Shown here piece after piece: positions 33,759-44,553 of a stretch of DNA of 64,000 nt. Numbering within the stretch: the stretch's first letter is position 1; every line of letters starts with the position of its first letter. The translations under genes and the position numbers were made by a program. The notes beneath the pieces are model-generated. The model did not search any database. It saw nothing but the letters and a program-made list of their open reading frames with translations, and was not told the DNA's origin. Source of the stretch: Isoetes taiwanensis (taxonomy: Eukaryota > Streptophyta > Lycopodiopsida > Isoetales > Isoetaceae); contig JAJEKV010000073.1 of the NCBI GenBank assembly GCA_021234155.1, positions 2,452,001 through 2,516,000 of the forward strand. The letters are read 5' to 3'.

Positions 33759-35685
33759 ATGGCGGGATTTCTTAAATTCCTGCTCTTTCCTCCAATCTTT
33801 TGGTTATGATTCTTTTGTTTTTGGAGCATTTCGTTGATAATTCCTATCTCTGTGTTTCTGACGAGTATTAGTCATACAGAGCAGGCGGGTTGTACTGCTT
33901 GCTTGATTCCTAAAGCCCAATTTGATGATACTGTGGATCGGATTAAGGGATTTTGTCCAGATGGCTCATTCGTGGGCGGGAAATCGATCTTGAAAAGGAG
34001 GAATATTTTGCACCGGCCAAGAAAGATTCTGGTGATTTGAGGGAGGTAGGTGAATCGTTTCAACAACCCAATTCAAATGGCGGGTCAGAAGAGAAGCATG
34101 AATTTCCCTTGATCATGCCCAGTTTTCCGAACCAGATTCAGTCCCCAATCAATCTTCTCGGTTTCTGGCCGGATTGAAATCACAGAATGAATAGCCGAAT
34201 TGGGTTCTTCAGAAAAAGGGCGGTTATTAACGATATTCTAACCAGATCGAATTGGGACGGGAAGATGAGTTGGGCACTTTTCAATCCTCAGAAACCCAAG
34301 AAAATTTGGGCGATGGATCGTTAGATGCACAGGGTAAATTGGGTTCAGGCGAATCTGCAGATCTTGAGGCAGCAAAAGAAGCAGATGAGCAGGAACACTA
34401 CCTGGCAACCATTTTCAATCGATACAGGCAAATTCCTTTGCCGGAAAATTCATCGATATCAGCAAAGGAAAACACCTGCGAAGGCCGATACATATACATG
34501 TATGATCTGCCGCCCGTTTTCAACGATGATCTGGTGGACAGATGCGACACGCTGCTGCCATGGACAAATCTGTGCGCATATTTTTCCAATTCCGGCATGG
34601 GGAAAACAGGTATCAATAAGCAGAGGGTTTTGGTACCGCAGGGAAAATGGTACAAGACCCATCAATATGCACTGAGCTTATATTCCATGCAAGAATGAGG
34701 AGATATTCTTGCCTGACAAGCAACCCAGAAGAGGCATCTCTGTTCTATGTGCCGTATTACGGCGGATTGATGTAATGAGATGGCATTTTAATTACAATGC
34801 GACTAACGAGCAGAAGGATGGGCTTGGGATCGAGCTTGTAAAATGGCTGGAGAAGAGTTTTTTCTGGCGGAGATATGGCGGGGCAGATCATTTTGTAGTT
34901 CTGGGGAAAATTTCTTGGGATTTTAGGAGAACGAAAGACAGCGATCTGTGGGGAAGCAGGCTTTGGTAATGCCGGAGATGCAGAAGATCACCAAGCTTCT
35001 GATTGAAAGGCATCCATGGCACGAAAACGATGTGGGCGTTCCGCATCCGACTTATTTTCATCCGGATTCGGATATGGACATCCGGCTATGGCAGAGGCAT
35101 ATTTCTTCATCGCCCAGAAATTCTTTGGTCTGTTTCTGCAGGCCAGCCGAGGCCGAATCAGAAAGAAAGCATCAGAGGCGAATTGATTGAGCAGTGCATC
35201 CAAGAACCGGATTCTTGCAGCCTGTTAGACTGCGGCGGCATGAAATGCTTCCATCCCGAATACACCATGAATTTTTTTATGGATTCTGAATTCCTGCTTG
35301 CAGCCCGCCGGAGACAGCCCAACACGAAGATCTGTTTTGATTCTTTAATTGCAGGTTGCATCCCTGTTTTCTTCAATCTTTTCACTGCTTATTACCAATA
35401 TCCCTGGCATCTTCCCCTGCCAACAGAAGTAGCTACTCTGCTTACATTCCTGAAGAGGATGTTCGATCTGGCAGAGTTAATGTAGTGCAATTGCTCAAGA
35501 AAATTACTCCCGATCAAAGACAGGAAATCAGAAGCAGAATCATCTATGAAATTGTTCCTAAGTTGATCTATGCTAGTCCTCATGGCAATTTGCAGCACAC
35601 AGAGGATGCTTTTGATGTTTCTATCAACAACTTGCTGCACAGAGTCTCTTCTCTTGTAAAATATTCAGATTCCTCTCCTTCTTGA
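33759..35685 (+). pseudogene. GT47 xyloglucan galactosyltransferase-like, frameshifted (copy 1)
   Basis: Aligns end to end with the intact 651-codon gene at 60965. Copy 1 has a 23-bp loss near 34187 and roughly a dozen one- or two-base indels, for example the T-run after CCAATC (33798), TTGATGTAATG (34767), GCTTTGGTAATG (34962), TTTCTGCAGG (35132), GAATTCCTGC (35290) and CTTCCCCTGCC (35411). In the 3' half indels clearly outnumber substitutions, unlike normal pseudogene drift. All exostosin-domain blocks are still readable across frames. Either a recently broken duplicate or an intact allele with uncorrected sequence errors. Confidence 0.85.
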
Positions 35686-36109
35686 AGCTCTGATAGTTTT
35701 AATCATAAATCTGCACATATAGTAATCCTTTGTTCTCTCCCTGATATTTCATTCAGGATAGAGAGGAGCTCCTCTATTTTAGTTGGTTTAATGAAATAGT
35801 TTAATAATTTTTCTAATCTAATCATACATTCCAAATGTTTTCTCATATTGATTCTGCATTCTGTTTATTTGTTTTGTTACAACTAAAACCATGTGCTTAA
35901 TGGACTACAATTTTGTTGTGATGTAAACCCTTGATTTTCATGTCCACAATCTTGTCAAATGCCTTATAACTATATTTATAGCACCTGTATTTTAGCGTGT
36001 AAAACATGTACTTATCAATGATGAATATTATTCTCTATTACTAAATTCTCATATCATGATATCTAGCTCCATCAAGATATGAATGTTATAAAGCTTCAAA
36101 GTCCATGCA
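35686..36109. other. GT47 downstream region
   Basis: AT-rich, presumed 3' UTR and spacer. No gene. Confidence 0.5.
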
Positions 36110-36346
36110 CGAGCAATTTTAAATATACCACAAAAGGCAAAAAGCTCGGCCATAAGAGTTTCAAGTTTTGTCTCGAGACAGTTAGATTAGAACTTGCAGA
36201 TGTGCAATGGTTTGTAATGGGAGATGATGATACGCTTTTATCCCTGATCTGGTTAGGGTTTTAAATATGATCATAGCAAATATTTCTACATCGGAAATCA
36301 TTCCAAGAGCTATTGTCAGAATATTAGATTATCTTACAACATGGCA
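36110..36346 (+). pseudogene. DUF604/GT31 glycosyltransferase fragment (copy 1)
   Basis: Encodes FKYTTKG..., then TVRLELADVQWFVMGDDDTL, matching the DUF604 family block around the DDD metal/nucleotide-sugar motif. Copy 1 has indels after DDDT that copy 2 lacks. Homology ends at YNMA, followed by G-run-rich repeat sequence. Confidence 0.7.
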
Positions 36347-37010
36347 ACAAAAAAGGTGCTCAGATCCCCAAAAAATCCCCCTTAAGGAACCGGGAACTTG
36401 AGAACAATGGGTTATTTTCTTTGCAATGGGAATTTTGAAGAAAAGGGGTATATCGTGACGGTATTTTCAAGCAACGGGAATTCTTTTGAACAAAAGGTGT
36501 ATATCGCATAAGGGAAATTAGTAGAAATGGGAGATTCTTTGAACAAAAGGGTATATCCTAACTGGGGAATTAGTAGAAATAGGAGATTGCAAATGCACAT
36601 CGTAGTATTTACCAAGGGGGTTCACAGCTTTGGGCGATAACCCATCCGCATGCACTGAAGGGGGTTTTTGGACCCATTTTCGCACATATACTACCGGGGG
36701 TCCTTTTTCTCGTATTTTTGCACTATCCTAGGTAGTTTTTATTCAAAGGGGTCAAAATTTGCTTTTTAAAGATCCAGATATTGTGGGGTTTTTGCCACCC
36801 CATGCACGCAGATGGCATATCCCCCTTATACATGAGTGAATCCCCCTTGGTATTTACAAGAAAGGGGGATTGGTCAAAAGGGAATTTGCAAATGTATTGA
36901 GGTATTTTCAAGGAAAGGGACTGGTTCAAAAAGGGAATTTATGAATGGATTGGGGTATTTTCAAGAATGGGGGACTGGTTCAAAAGGAAATTTATGAATG
37001 GGTTAGGGTA
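36347..37010. repeat. Degenerate GGGGAATTCTTGAA-type repeats
   Basis: Imperfect units of about 40 bp combining a G-run, GAATTNTTGAANAAAAGG and GTATATC, continuing as GGTATTTNCAAGAAAGGGGA variants. The unit lengths drift, so this looks like an old expansion. Copy 2 shows the same from 63595 to the window end. Confidence 0.6.
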
Positions 37011-38268
37011 CCTTTAAATAAAAGAGGATTCGGAGGAAGGTGAATTACTAGAAAAACAGAGAATTGCATGGGTAAATTCAATCGAAAGCGCATGATAATA
37101 ACCAAGTGATAAATTTTGGCATTCGGCATGGTAGCTATCCTTGTAAATAGATTCAGGTATTTTTGCAATCCCATACCTTGTTTATCCCCTGATGTCAATG
37201 AATATCAATGTCGATTCTCCGACACTTGGGAGGAAGTAGGATGCCATCCTTCACACCGCTATGACAATATTTTTCTTTTCCTTTCTTTTTTCTAGCCTCT
37301 TCCTGGCTTTAGAATATTCCCGATTGGCTCCGTAAAGGCTACGTAGGTTACCTAGTGTATGATCCTTGTTATAGTTAGCCTTCACGCACTGTGATTCCAA
37401 GATCCCATATATCCAAAGATTCTCTCTGCTCATTCAAATCAGAAAAGCCTCAAGCAATTCCTCCCAAATATCTAAATCCTTCAAAGAAATTTGTGTGGCA
37501 TAAGATAAAATTTCGCTACCATAAAAGTGAGGGTTCTGGCGTCACCGCCCGCTGTTTGCAATCAAATCTCCCCGCTATAACCCGACCGCACCTTTAAATA
37601 CGCCTTGCCTTCTATAATCTCATCGAAAGTACCAGGACACCTCCTCGCGATTCGACATACCCTCATAAAGAACCGGAGCTGTGTCTTGTTAAAGAATTCT
37701 TTGATGGTTTGTCCTGAACTCACCATGGTCGCCACCGAAGTTTACGACTCACCCACGCATCTAAGAACTTCCATTAACTTTAAAACCTTCTCATCCATAA
37801 AATGAATTGTTTTTCATCCTTAAGCCCCTCGCGACTTTCAAGGTGGTCGCTGCAATTTCATGGAAATCCCGCAAGCTAAAGTTGTCATCAAGATCGCTAC
37901 CGCCATGTTGAATTAGTATAAAAATAAATAAATACCTTCCGTCGGTTGTAGTCTGTCCCTATAGGTCCTTTTGGGAGGACAGCCATAAGCCTTGTGCCGA
38001 TGGCTTAAGTTGTTGCGCTTTTTCAATCGCTGGCTCTTCTATTACCTGGGTGTTTGCAATTACTGCTGCATTGAATACTCAACTCTATATATTCCTCTTG
38101 TCTGTAAGATTTCCGCTGAGCACCCTCGATCTTCTTCTAGCATATACTTTGGCAAATTCTAGTTGTTGCCCAACCGGGCCGTGAATTAATCGAACAAAGG
38201 AGTTTTGCAACAAGAAATATCGTGGTTGCCGTAAATAATATAAAATTTCGGGCTCTTCAAATCTTCCG
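37011..38268. other. Sequence between the two long copies, no gene recognised
   Basis: Short frames only. About 1.5 kb (36743-38268) lies between the last point where copy 1 can be compared with copy 2 and the start of copy 2; its copy 2 equivalent would be beyond the window. The join at 38268/38269 places unrelated sequence directly against the 3' part of 26S. Confidence 0.5.
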
Positions 38269-38775
38269 CAAGTGTTGGATTGTTCACCCACCAATGAGGG
38301 AGCGTGGAGCTGGGTTTGGGCCGTGCGTGAGACATGTTAGTTTTACCTTCTTGATGCAGCGTTACTTAATAGTAATCCAACTTAATCGAGAGGAACCGGA
38401 TTGATTAAGCATACTTGGTCATTAGCGGCAGTTTTGAAAAGCCGGTGAAGCGTGGCTTCTACCATCGCGTGGGATTATGGTGAGCATCTCTAAGTCCCGA
38501 ATCCATGCTAGATCGCGGCACTCTTTACCTCCTGATTTTGTGACCCGAAAGCTATTGTTAGGGGTGCCTTGTGTGTGCCCAGAGCAGATGTCGGGGATGC
38601 CTCCTCTCGTCCCAGAAGAGGATGAGGGGGGTCGCCTTAAATAGGATAATTCAAGCGCCCAGGAGATAGATCCTACTCTGAGGCGACTTAAACTAAGGCG
38701 GAGTGCTTGTGAGAAGAGTAGCCTTGCGCTCTGATCCGTTGAGGTTGACCTCTTGTCTTTCTTGCGTTTGTCCCT
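38269..38775 (+). rRNA. 26S rRNA, 3' end only (copy 2)
   Basis: Begins at CAAGTGTTGGATTGTTCACC, equivalent to 11185 in the full gene, and runs to the 26S end. It includes the AATCGAGAGGAACCGG sarcin-loop-adjacent block in altered form. More divergent from the plant consensus than copy 1. The abrupt start marks the left edge of the long duplication. Confidence 0.85.
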
Positions 38776-39078
38776 CTCTCCTCCTAGCTATGTGGGGAGG
38801 GGTTCGTCATGGCACTTGGTCATTTCTCCAGTGCTAGGGAGGTTACAAGCCAACACTTCCTCCAAGCATGGCCGATCAAGTGGAGGAACCCAACACTTGG
38901 TCATTTTTCTCCACCCAGAGCTTCGTGGGGAGGGTTACTTCGTGGCACTTGGTCATTTTCTCCCCAAGTCACAGGGGAGGGTTGCAAGACTTCTTGGCAC
39001 TTAGGGTTTCTTCTTCAAGCATTGCTTGGGGGGATTCCATGGAGCAACCAGGACTTGGTGGTGTCGTGTCTTTAAGCT
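38776..39078. repeat. rDNA spacer-like subrepeats (copy 2)
   Basis: Same units as 11675-11985 (GGGGAGGGTTAC, GGCACTTGGTCATTT) with scattered indels. Confidence 0.6.
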
Positions 39079-39536
39079 TAGCTTGCGAGAAAAGTGACAA
39101 AAACTCATTTGAGATTGACCCATGAGGTGCCAAAAATTTGCCAAAAAGTGACAAAAATAGATATAAAATATGACACTATAGATGACACTAAATTGTCAAA
39201 AACAACCTAAGATATGACAATATAGATGTCAAAGAATTGCAGAAAAAGTGACAAAAAATGCTATAAAAATATGACAAATAGGGTGTCAAAAATTTGCTTA
39301 AAATATGACAATATAGATGTCAAAAATTGCCAGAAAAGTGACAAAAAAATGCTATAAAGATGACAAATGAGGTGTCAAAAATTGCCAACAAAAGTGACAA
39401 AAAGCCCGGCGATCTATGAGTCACTAATTTTGTTGACATTTTATAGTCACATTTTTGTCCCTTCTCTGAAAAATCTTGATAGTCTACAAAGTGACAAAAA
39501 AAAAAGCCGACAATAAATGCCTATTCTCTTGTAGTG
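39079..39536 (-). mobile_element. CACTA-like end (copy 2)
   Basis: Same terminus (CTCTTGTAGTG at the right edge) and TGACAAA subterminal repeats as 11986-12433. Confidence 0.7.
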
Positions 39537-40045
39537 GGTGCTTTCCCTCTCTTTGGGAAAAAGTAATCGAGGTTAGTGGCGTAATTGACCAGCTCTGAAG
39601 TGTAAATAGAACCACAGGGTTGCATGGCGGCCAGCCTCCCACTTGTTGTAAGTACCAATTAATGAAATGGATGAAGTTAGGCGTGATTTGCCTGCTGGGG
39701 AGGCAGCCCTACGTGGACTATGGGAGGCGATACTAAAATGAGCGGAGGAGGTAGTCGTCCCGAACTCTATAGCACATGTGGTGGAGTAAAACGCATTGGT
39801 GGTGGGGAACAAGCGGCGTTTCGGGGCCGAGGTGTGGTGGAGTAAATTGAACTGGTGGTGGAAGCCCGGGGTGGTGCGTGGTGGAGTAAAGGCCCAGGCA
39901 GGCTGGGGTTTGAATATCGAGAAGCGAGGAATTTTTCGTGGCTACTTCCTGATGTCAGTTGAGGAGGAGGTGTGAAAGTCCATTGGAGGAAGCACTGCCC
40001 GAGCGAGGGGAGAGAGGGAGCTGCGGCTCTTCTCTCTCGAGCCAT
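39537..40045 (-). pseudogene. Proline-rich divergent gene, damaged (copy 2)
   Basis: Starts MARERRAAAPSLPS at 40045. The LPPP/FTPP repeats are broken up by frame changes relative to 12434-12915. Confidence 0.45.
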
Positions 40046-40069
40046 ACTTCGAGAAAGTTAAGCGTCACC

Positions 40070-40695
40070 TTTGTATAAATTTATCACGACGGGGAAAAGC
40101 GGGGAGGCAGTGCTCAATTTATCTGAGAGATGGTATAAATTTATCTGAGAGAAGGGAAACTTTGAAGCGTGACGTATAAATTTATCTGAAGATATTATAA
40201 ATTTATCACGAGAAGGGCAACATAGAGCGAAGCGGTATAGAATTTATCACAGCTCCACAGAACGCGCAGCAGGAGGCGTTATGGAGAACCGCTATACGGA
40301 ACGACACTTAACAGACTTAAGCCGTACGCCGTTTCTATTTTCTATATCTGCTGCTTTCGAATTGAAGGAAGCGTTAGCCTTATATACCCCAATTTGCTTC
40401 TCAGAACATCTATAAGCGAATCCATATGGTCATGGCCACGTAAGTCTCTAATCCGTACTATTCTAGTTTCTCATCTCTTTTAATCTGTTGAGTCTAAGCT
40501 CCTTCTATATAAAAATAGTTGGAGGCGGTATAATTTTATCGCCTACCGACACTGGCGGTATAAATTTATCTTGGTTCTGCAAACTACTAAATGTGCTCTA
40601 AAAATTTATCGCCTCGAACGCGGCGGTATAAATTTATACAGCTTCGTCTTTCATTATAAATTATACCGTTCCAAAACACTTTTCGGTATAAATTT
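40070..40695. repeat. Palindrome clusters 1-2, eroded (copy 2)
   Basis: Most units read GTATAAATTTATCTG or TATCAC instead of ending TATAC, so the right half of the palindrome is lost in a uniform way. The nested palindrome of 13464-13536 is no longer readable. Confidence 0.7.
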
Positions 40696-40933
40696 ATCTG
40701 AAGACAACATCCATGGTTTTTATTCTCCGTAAAAGTATCGAGTGTCTAAAAAATGTCACGAACCTTAGTAGTTGAGTAATAATGTTTGTGTTTTAAGGTC
40801 AAGTGACACAAATAAAGGGTTAAAATAAGCGTGCACTTTAGGTCCTTTAAGCCACTTTCTTAGGTTATTAATGTCTAAAATAGTGGAGAAAAGCGTATTT
40901 TGGGTGTAAAAATGGGTTTTTTAGCCTTTTCAG

Positions 40934-43900
40934 CACCAAGATCAAGTTCACCTGAGAGGGCCAATCATCAAAAGGCAAACCAGTGACCACAAACATATGA
41001 ACTCACAGAACCCAGGCGTGAATGCGTTACCAGGGGCGAGAGGCAAAACCACTGAGGCGTACCTTTTATTTAATAATCGGTCGGGGATGGGAAAGTTTAA
41101 GTCGGATGATTACTACCCCGCCGTGAAAATGATAAGCCTCACTTTTACTCAAAATGAAGATGAGATTTTTATGAAGTGCTTAAATGACAGCGGTGAAGTC
41201 TTCTATATTCTGAGCAATGAGAATGCTTCATATAAGCATGTGCAAACCTAAAGGCGTCCATGATTACATGGCGGAAAAATTACAAGAATGGCTATGTAAG
41301 TTGGTCTTAGTGGCTTCGCGTATAAATTTATCTGCATCGGCTTTCCTAATTTACCACAATATTCACCGGGACATAGTGGACATTTTTGTCCTCCGGTAAT
41401 ACTTGTGAACAAGAGGGGAAGAGGAGGGGTGGTGACAAGAGGGAGGAGCAAAGAGATCGGCATTGTACTTGGATACCACTGACCTCCCACCAAAAAGGTC
41501 AAAGAACCACAAGGCCTTGACCATAGAGGGAGTCGTGAAGCTCTCCAAAAAGACTCACAGGGCGGAACATTGTTGTTGTCTGGCCCGTCGGATAAGTCAA
41601 GTGCTATTTTGAAGAGGTTAATGAGACCAAACTCCTCAAGCAAACCATTTCATTGACCGCGAGCCGCGATTAAGAGGCCACCAAAAATGAAGATGGGGTC
41701 GAGAGTGCTTGGTCTCTGAAAAGCATCTGCAGCGGCACATGTGGCTATCCTCAAGCAAAGAATGAGAAGGAATCCTCATGCCCATGTGTAAGCCACTAAT
41801 TGTGATGGTAGAGAAAGTCGGATTGCAACCAATTAAAGACTACAAAAGGCAGATTTGAAGATTACACCTATTATGTTCTTGGGAGGCACACATAGTTATA
41901 AAAAGTAAGAAAAGAACTTTCAAAGAAGAAAGCGTAATGAAGTCTGGAAGAGTGTGGAAGCACATATATCTACGATAGGGTGACAGACGAAGAAGCAAAA
42001 GGTCATTGCCGTCGATCCATGAATCTAAACAATGACTTCGATTAAAAAATGAGCACAGTAGACAAGATCCAGCATGCGCAGAGGTGCGTGGAATTTAAAC
42101 AAGTGCATGGAGAGGACTTCAAAGAAGCAAAGAACAAGCTCCAAGAGCCGAGAAGCTTGTGTCCGAGTCTTTTGCCTCGATTCGATTCGATAAGAAGCCT
42201 ATAATGGCTGTAAGCGATGCGACAATTACTTCGGCTTGCCTTAGAGATGGTCAAGTAAAGTAAAACTTTTAATCATCTTTTAATGTGGAGTGAAGCGCGT
42301 GGGATTTTGTTTAAAACATACCAACCTTAAGCGATTAACCGGTATAAATTTATCTTGAGCCTTGGCGGTATAAATTTATACCGATCCAAGGCCGCGGTAT
42401 AAATTTATCTTAAAAGTACGGTCTAAATTTATCACCGTGCCTTGGCTGGGGTATAAATTTATCGTCGTGCCTTGGATCGATATAAATTATCTGCGTCTCC
42501 AAACATGGTATAATTTATCTGATCTGAGCTTGTCTATAAATTTATCTGGTGCAAGGCTGGGTATAAATTTATACCAAAACTTCGATATAAATTTATCTGA
42601 ACCACTTTCCAGGGTTAGGCTTTCAAGTTCGCTACTCAACACTAAATTATTTGACTTGAACATTAACGGGTTTGGGATCTTCAAAATTTTTTTTTTGCAT
42701 GTTAGAGGATGGGTGAGCTTAAAAGAACAAAGCTAGCTCCACTTGGGAAAGAAACCAAAAAAAATATTGAAGGAAAATAGATTAACATGAGCATTGTACC
42801 ACGGACTTCGGTTTACATGGTCTAAAAAAAAAATATCCGTGCGTCTCACGGAGAAGGTTGTGGCCAAAGGAATTTACTCACGGATGAAATGGCCAAGGGA
42901 AGCTAAGGCGTAAGCCTTTTGTACTATGTTCTTTATTCCTCACTTCATCCTACAACCTCTTTCCTTTTTCGGTCAGGGAAAAACATTGTCATCTGCCGGT
43001 CTGAACTAATGAAACAACTAAACTTAGAAATTTGGGAGGGTGCAAACTTCTTTACCAACTTGTGCGACAGACGGTACAATCGGCGGGGACATCTGATTAA
43101 CCGTAATTTGGGTAAGTTTTGCACAAAACATGTTTTGTCTTTGTGCCTTTGTCTCCTTGTTCTCTTACAAAACAAGAAGAAAGGGCTACCGTGAGCTTTT
43201 TTGAACCTGGTTCGTAGGGCCAAAAGGAAAGGCGAGACTTAAGGCCATTGAGCGAGGGGAAAAAGTCGGCCCAATGTTTTACACTAGCTATGAAAGATTC
43301 ACAATGTTTGGTCGGAATTTGCTTATGCGGGGGTCATTCGAGGTGATTGCACTAAAATTTAGGGACACTTTTGGACAAGCAAAATTTTCTTTGTGCATAG
43401 CGGATATTCCATCTGACTTCAAAATTAAGGATAAGCGCTTTTCGGCTGATGAAGCCTTCATGCGTGCAAGTCGGTGCTTTTTGGAGCGGGCTAAAGGATG
43501 TTACAATATCACGCAAGCGGAGGGTTATCATTTTCATTCAGGACCTTCAAGCGATGTGGTTGCTTAAACCTATGGGAGGCGATGCATGCGTGCCTTCGGC
43601 CAGCGTGTTTGGTAAACTTCGTTTCGTGCTTTTCTTTTTCTTGTAACTCCACGGTATAAATTTATACAACGATTGCCTTAGGGTATAAATTTATCACGGC
43701 TGGAGGAAAAAGAAGTGAGTATAAATCTATCTGACAAGGCAACCACCATTATAAATTTATCTGACATAGGCAAATGGTATAAATTTTATCTGACAAGAAG
43801 CAACCGTGGTATAAATTTATACCATCACACCTGGGCTTACTTATTTTTATTGTTTTCTTCCTATTAATTTTTTATTCTTTGTATTGTTTGGCGGGCTAAA

Positions 43901-44553
43901 AGCGAGCGTCAAGGGGCGTGGTGGTGGTCGGAGTGCTTAGTGAGCTGTTTTTGAGCATTTCCATATCTTGCGGAATGAGAAGATCCCTCCACGGTGGCAT
44001 TCTGCGGAAGTTAAAAGACCCACGAGACAAAGGCGTGGTGTCCCGATATCGAAACCCGCGGAGGCTTAAATTAATAACTTAATCTGGTGGTTTTCTCGCC
44101 CAGGCGATTGGATTTTGGATGCTTTTTCTGGAATAGGCACCACAGCAATTTGCGCCCTTAAAGCGAGGGAAGCGCCAATGTTGTCTCTGTCGACATAGAC
44201 CTAGATAAAATAAGTTTCATCGGGGACCGGGGATAAGCTCTTGTGAATCCTTTCGATGAAAGCGAGCTGGGAGGAAAGAAACGGTCTTTGGCGATGTTAA
44301 AGGCACTTACCACGAGAAATCCGACTTCCTAATACGGAAGAAAAAGCGAGGAGGTGGAGTTTGTCAACTGGGCACGTGGGAGCCTTTGCGGAGGGAAACC
44401 GCTGCGCCCGGTGGGATTTGGAATCAAGTAGAAGCGTCTGGCATTTGTGTGTCCTCGCCAAAGAGCAGGATCCTAAAGAGTGCGAGAGTCATGTGAATTT
44501 GGGAAGAGCCGCCTCCCCACCTCCCGTATGAGTTTATACAGACAGAATTATAA
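40934..44553 (+). pseudogene. ParB-like / N4-N6 DNA methyltransferase, heavily frameshifted (copy 2)
   Basis: Collinear with 13803-17411. The motif I block DWILDAFSGIGTTAICALK is intact (about 44110-44163), and motif IV reads ADIPSDF (near 43400) where copy 1 has ADIPYGF. Many CAG/CTG triplets are replaced (CGG, CACG, TCTT), splice acceptor CAGs included: 42970 reads CGGTCAGGG where copy 1 has CAGTCAGAA. No long frame survives. Intron palindromes appear at about 41322, 42338-42600 and 43652-43822 in degraded form. Confidence 0.8.

Noticed and set aside
37391-38294. Short ORFs as retrotransposon gag/pol pieces
   Set aside because: No zinc knuckle, protease, RT or integrase motif could be seen on either strand.
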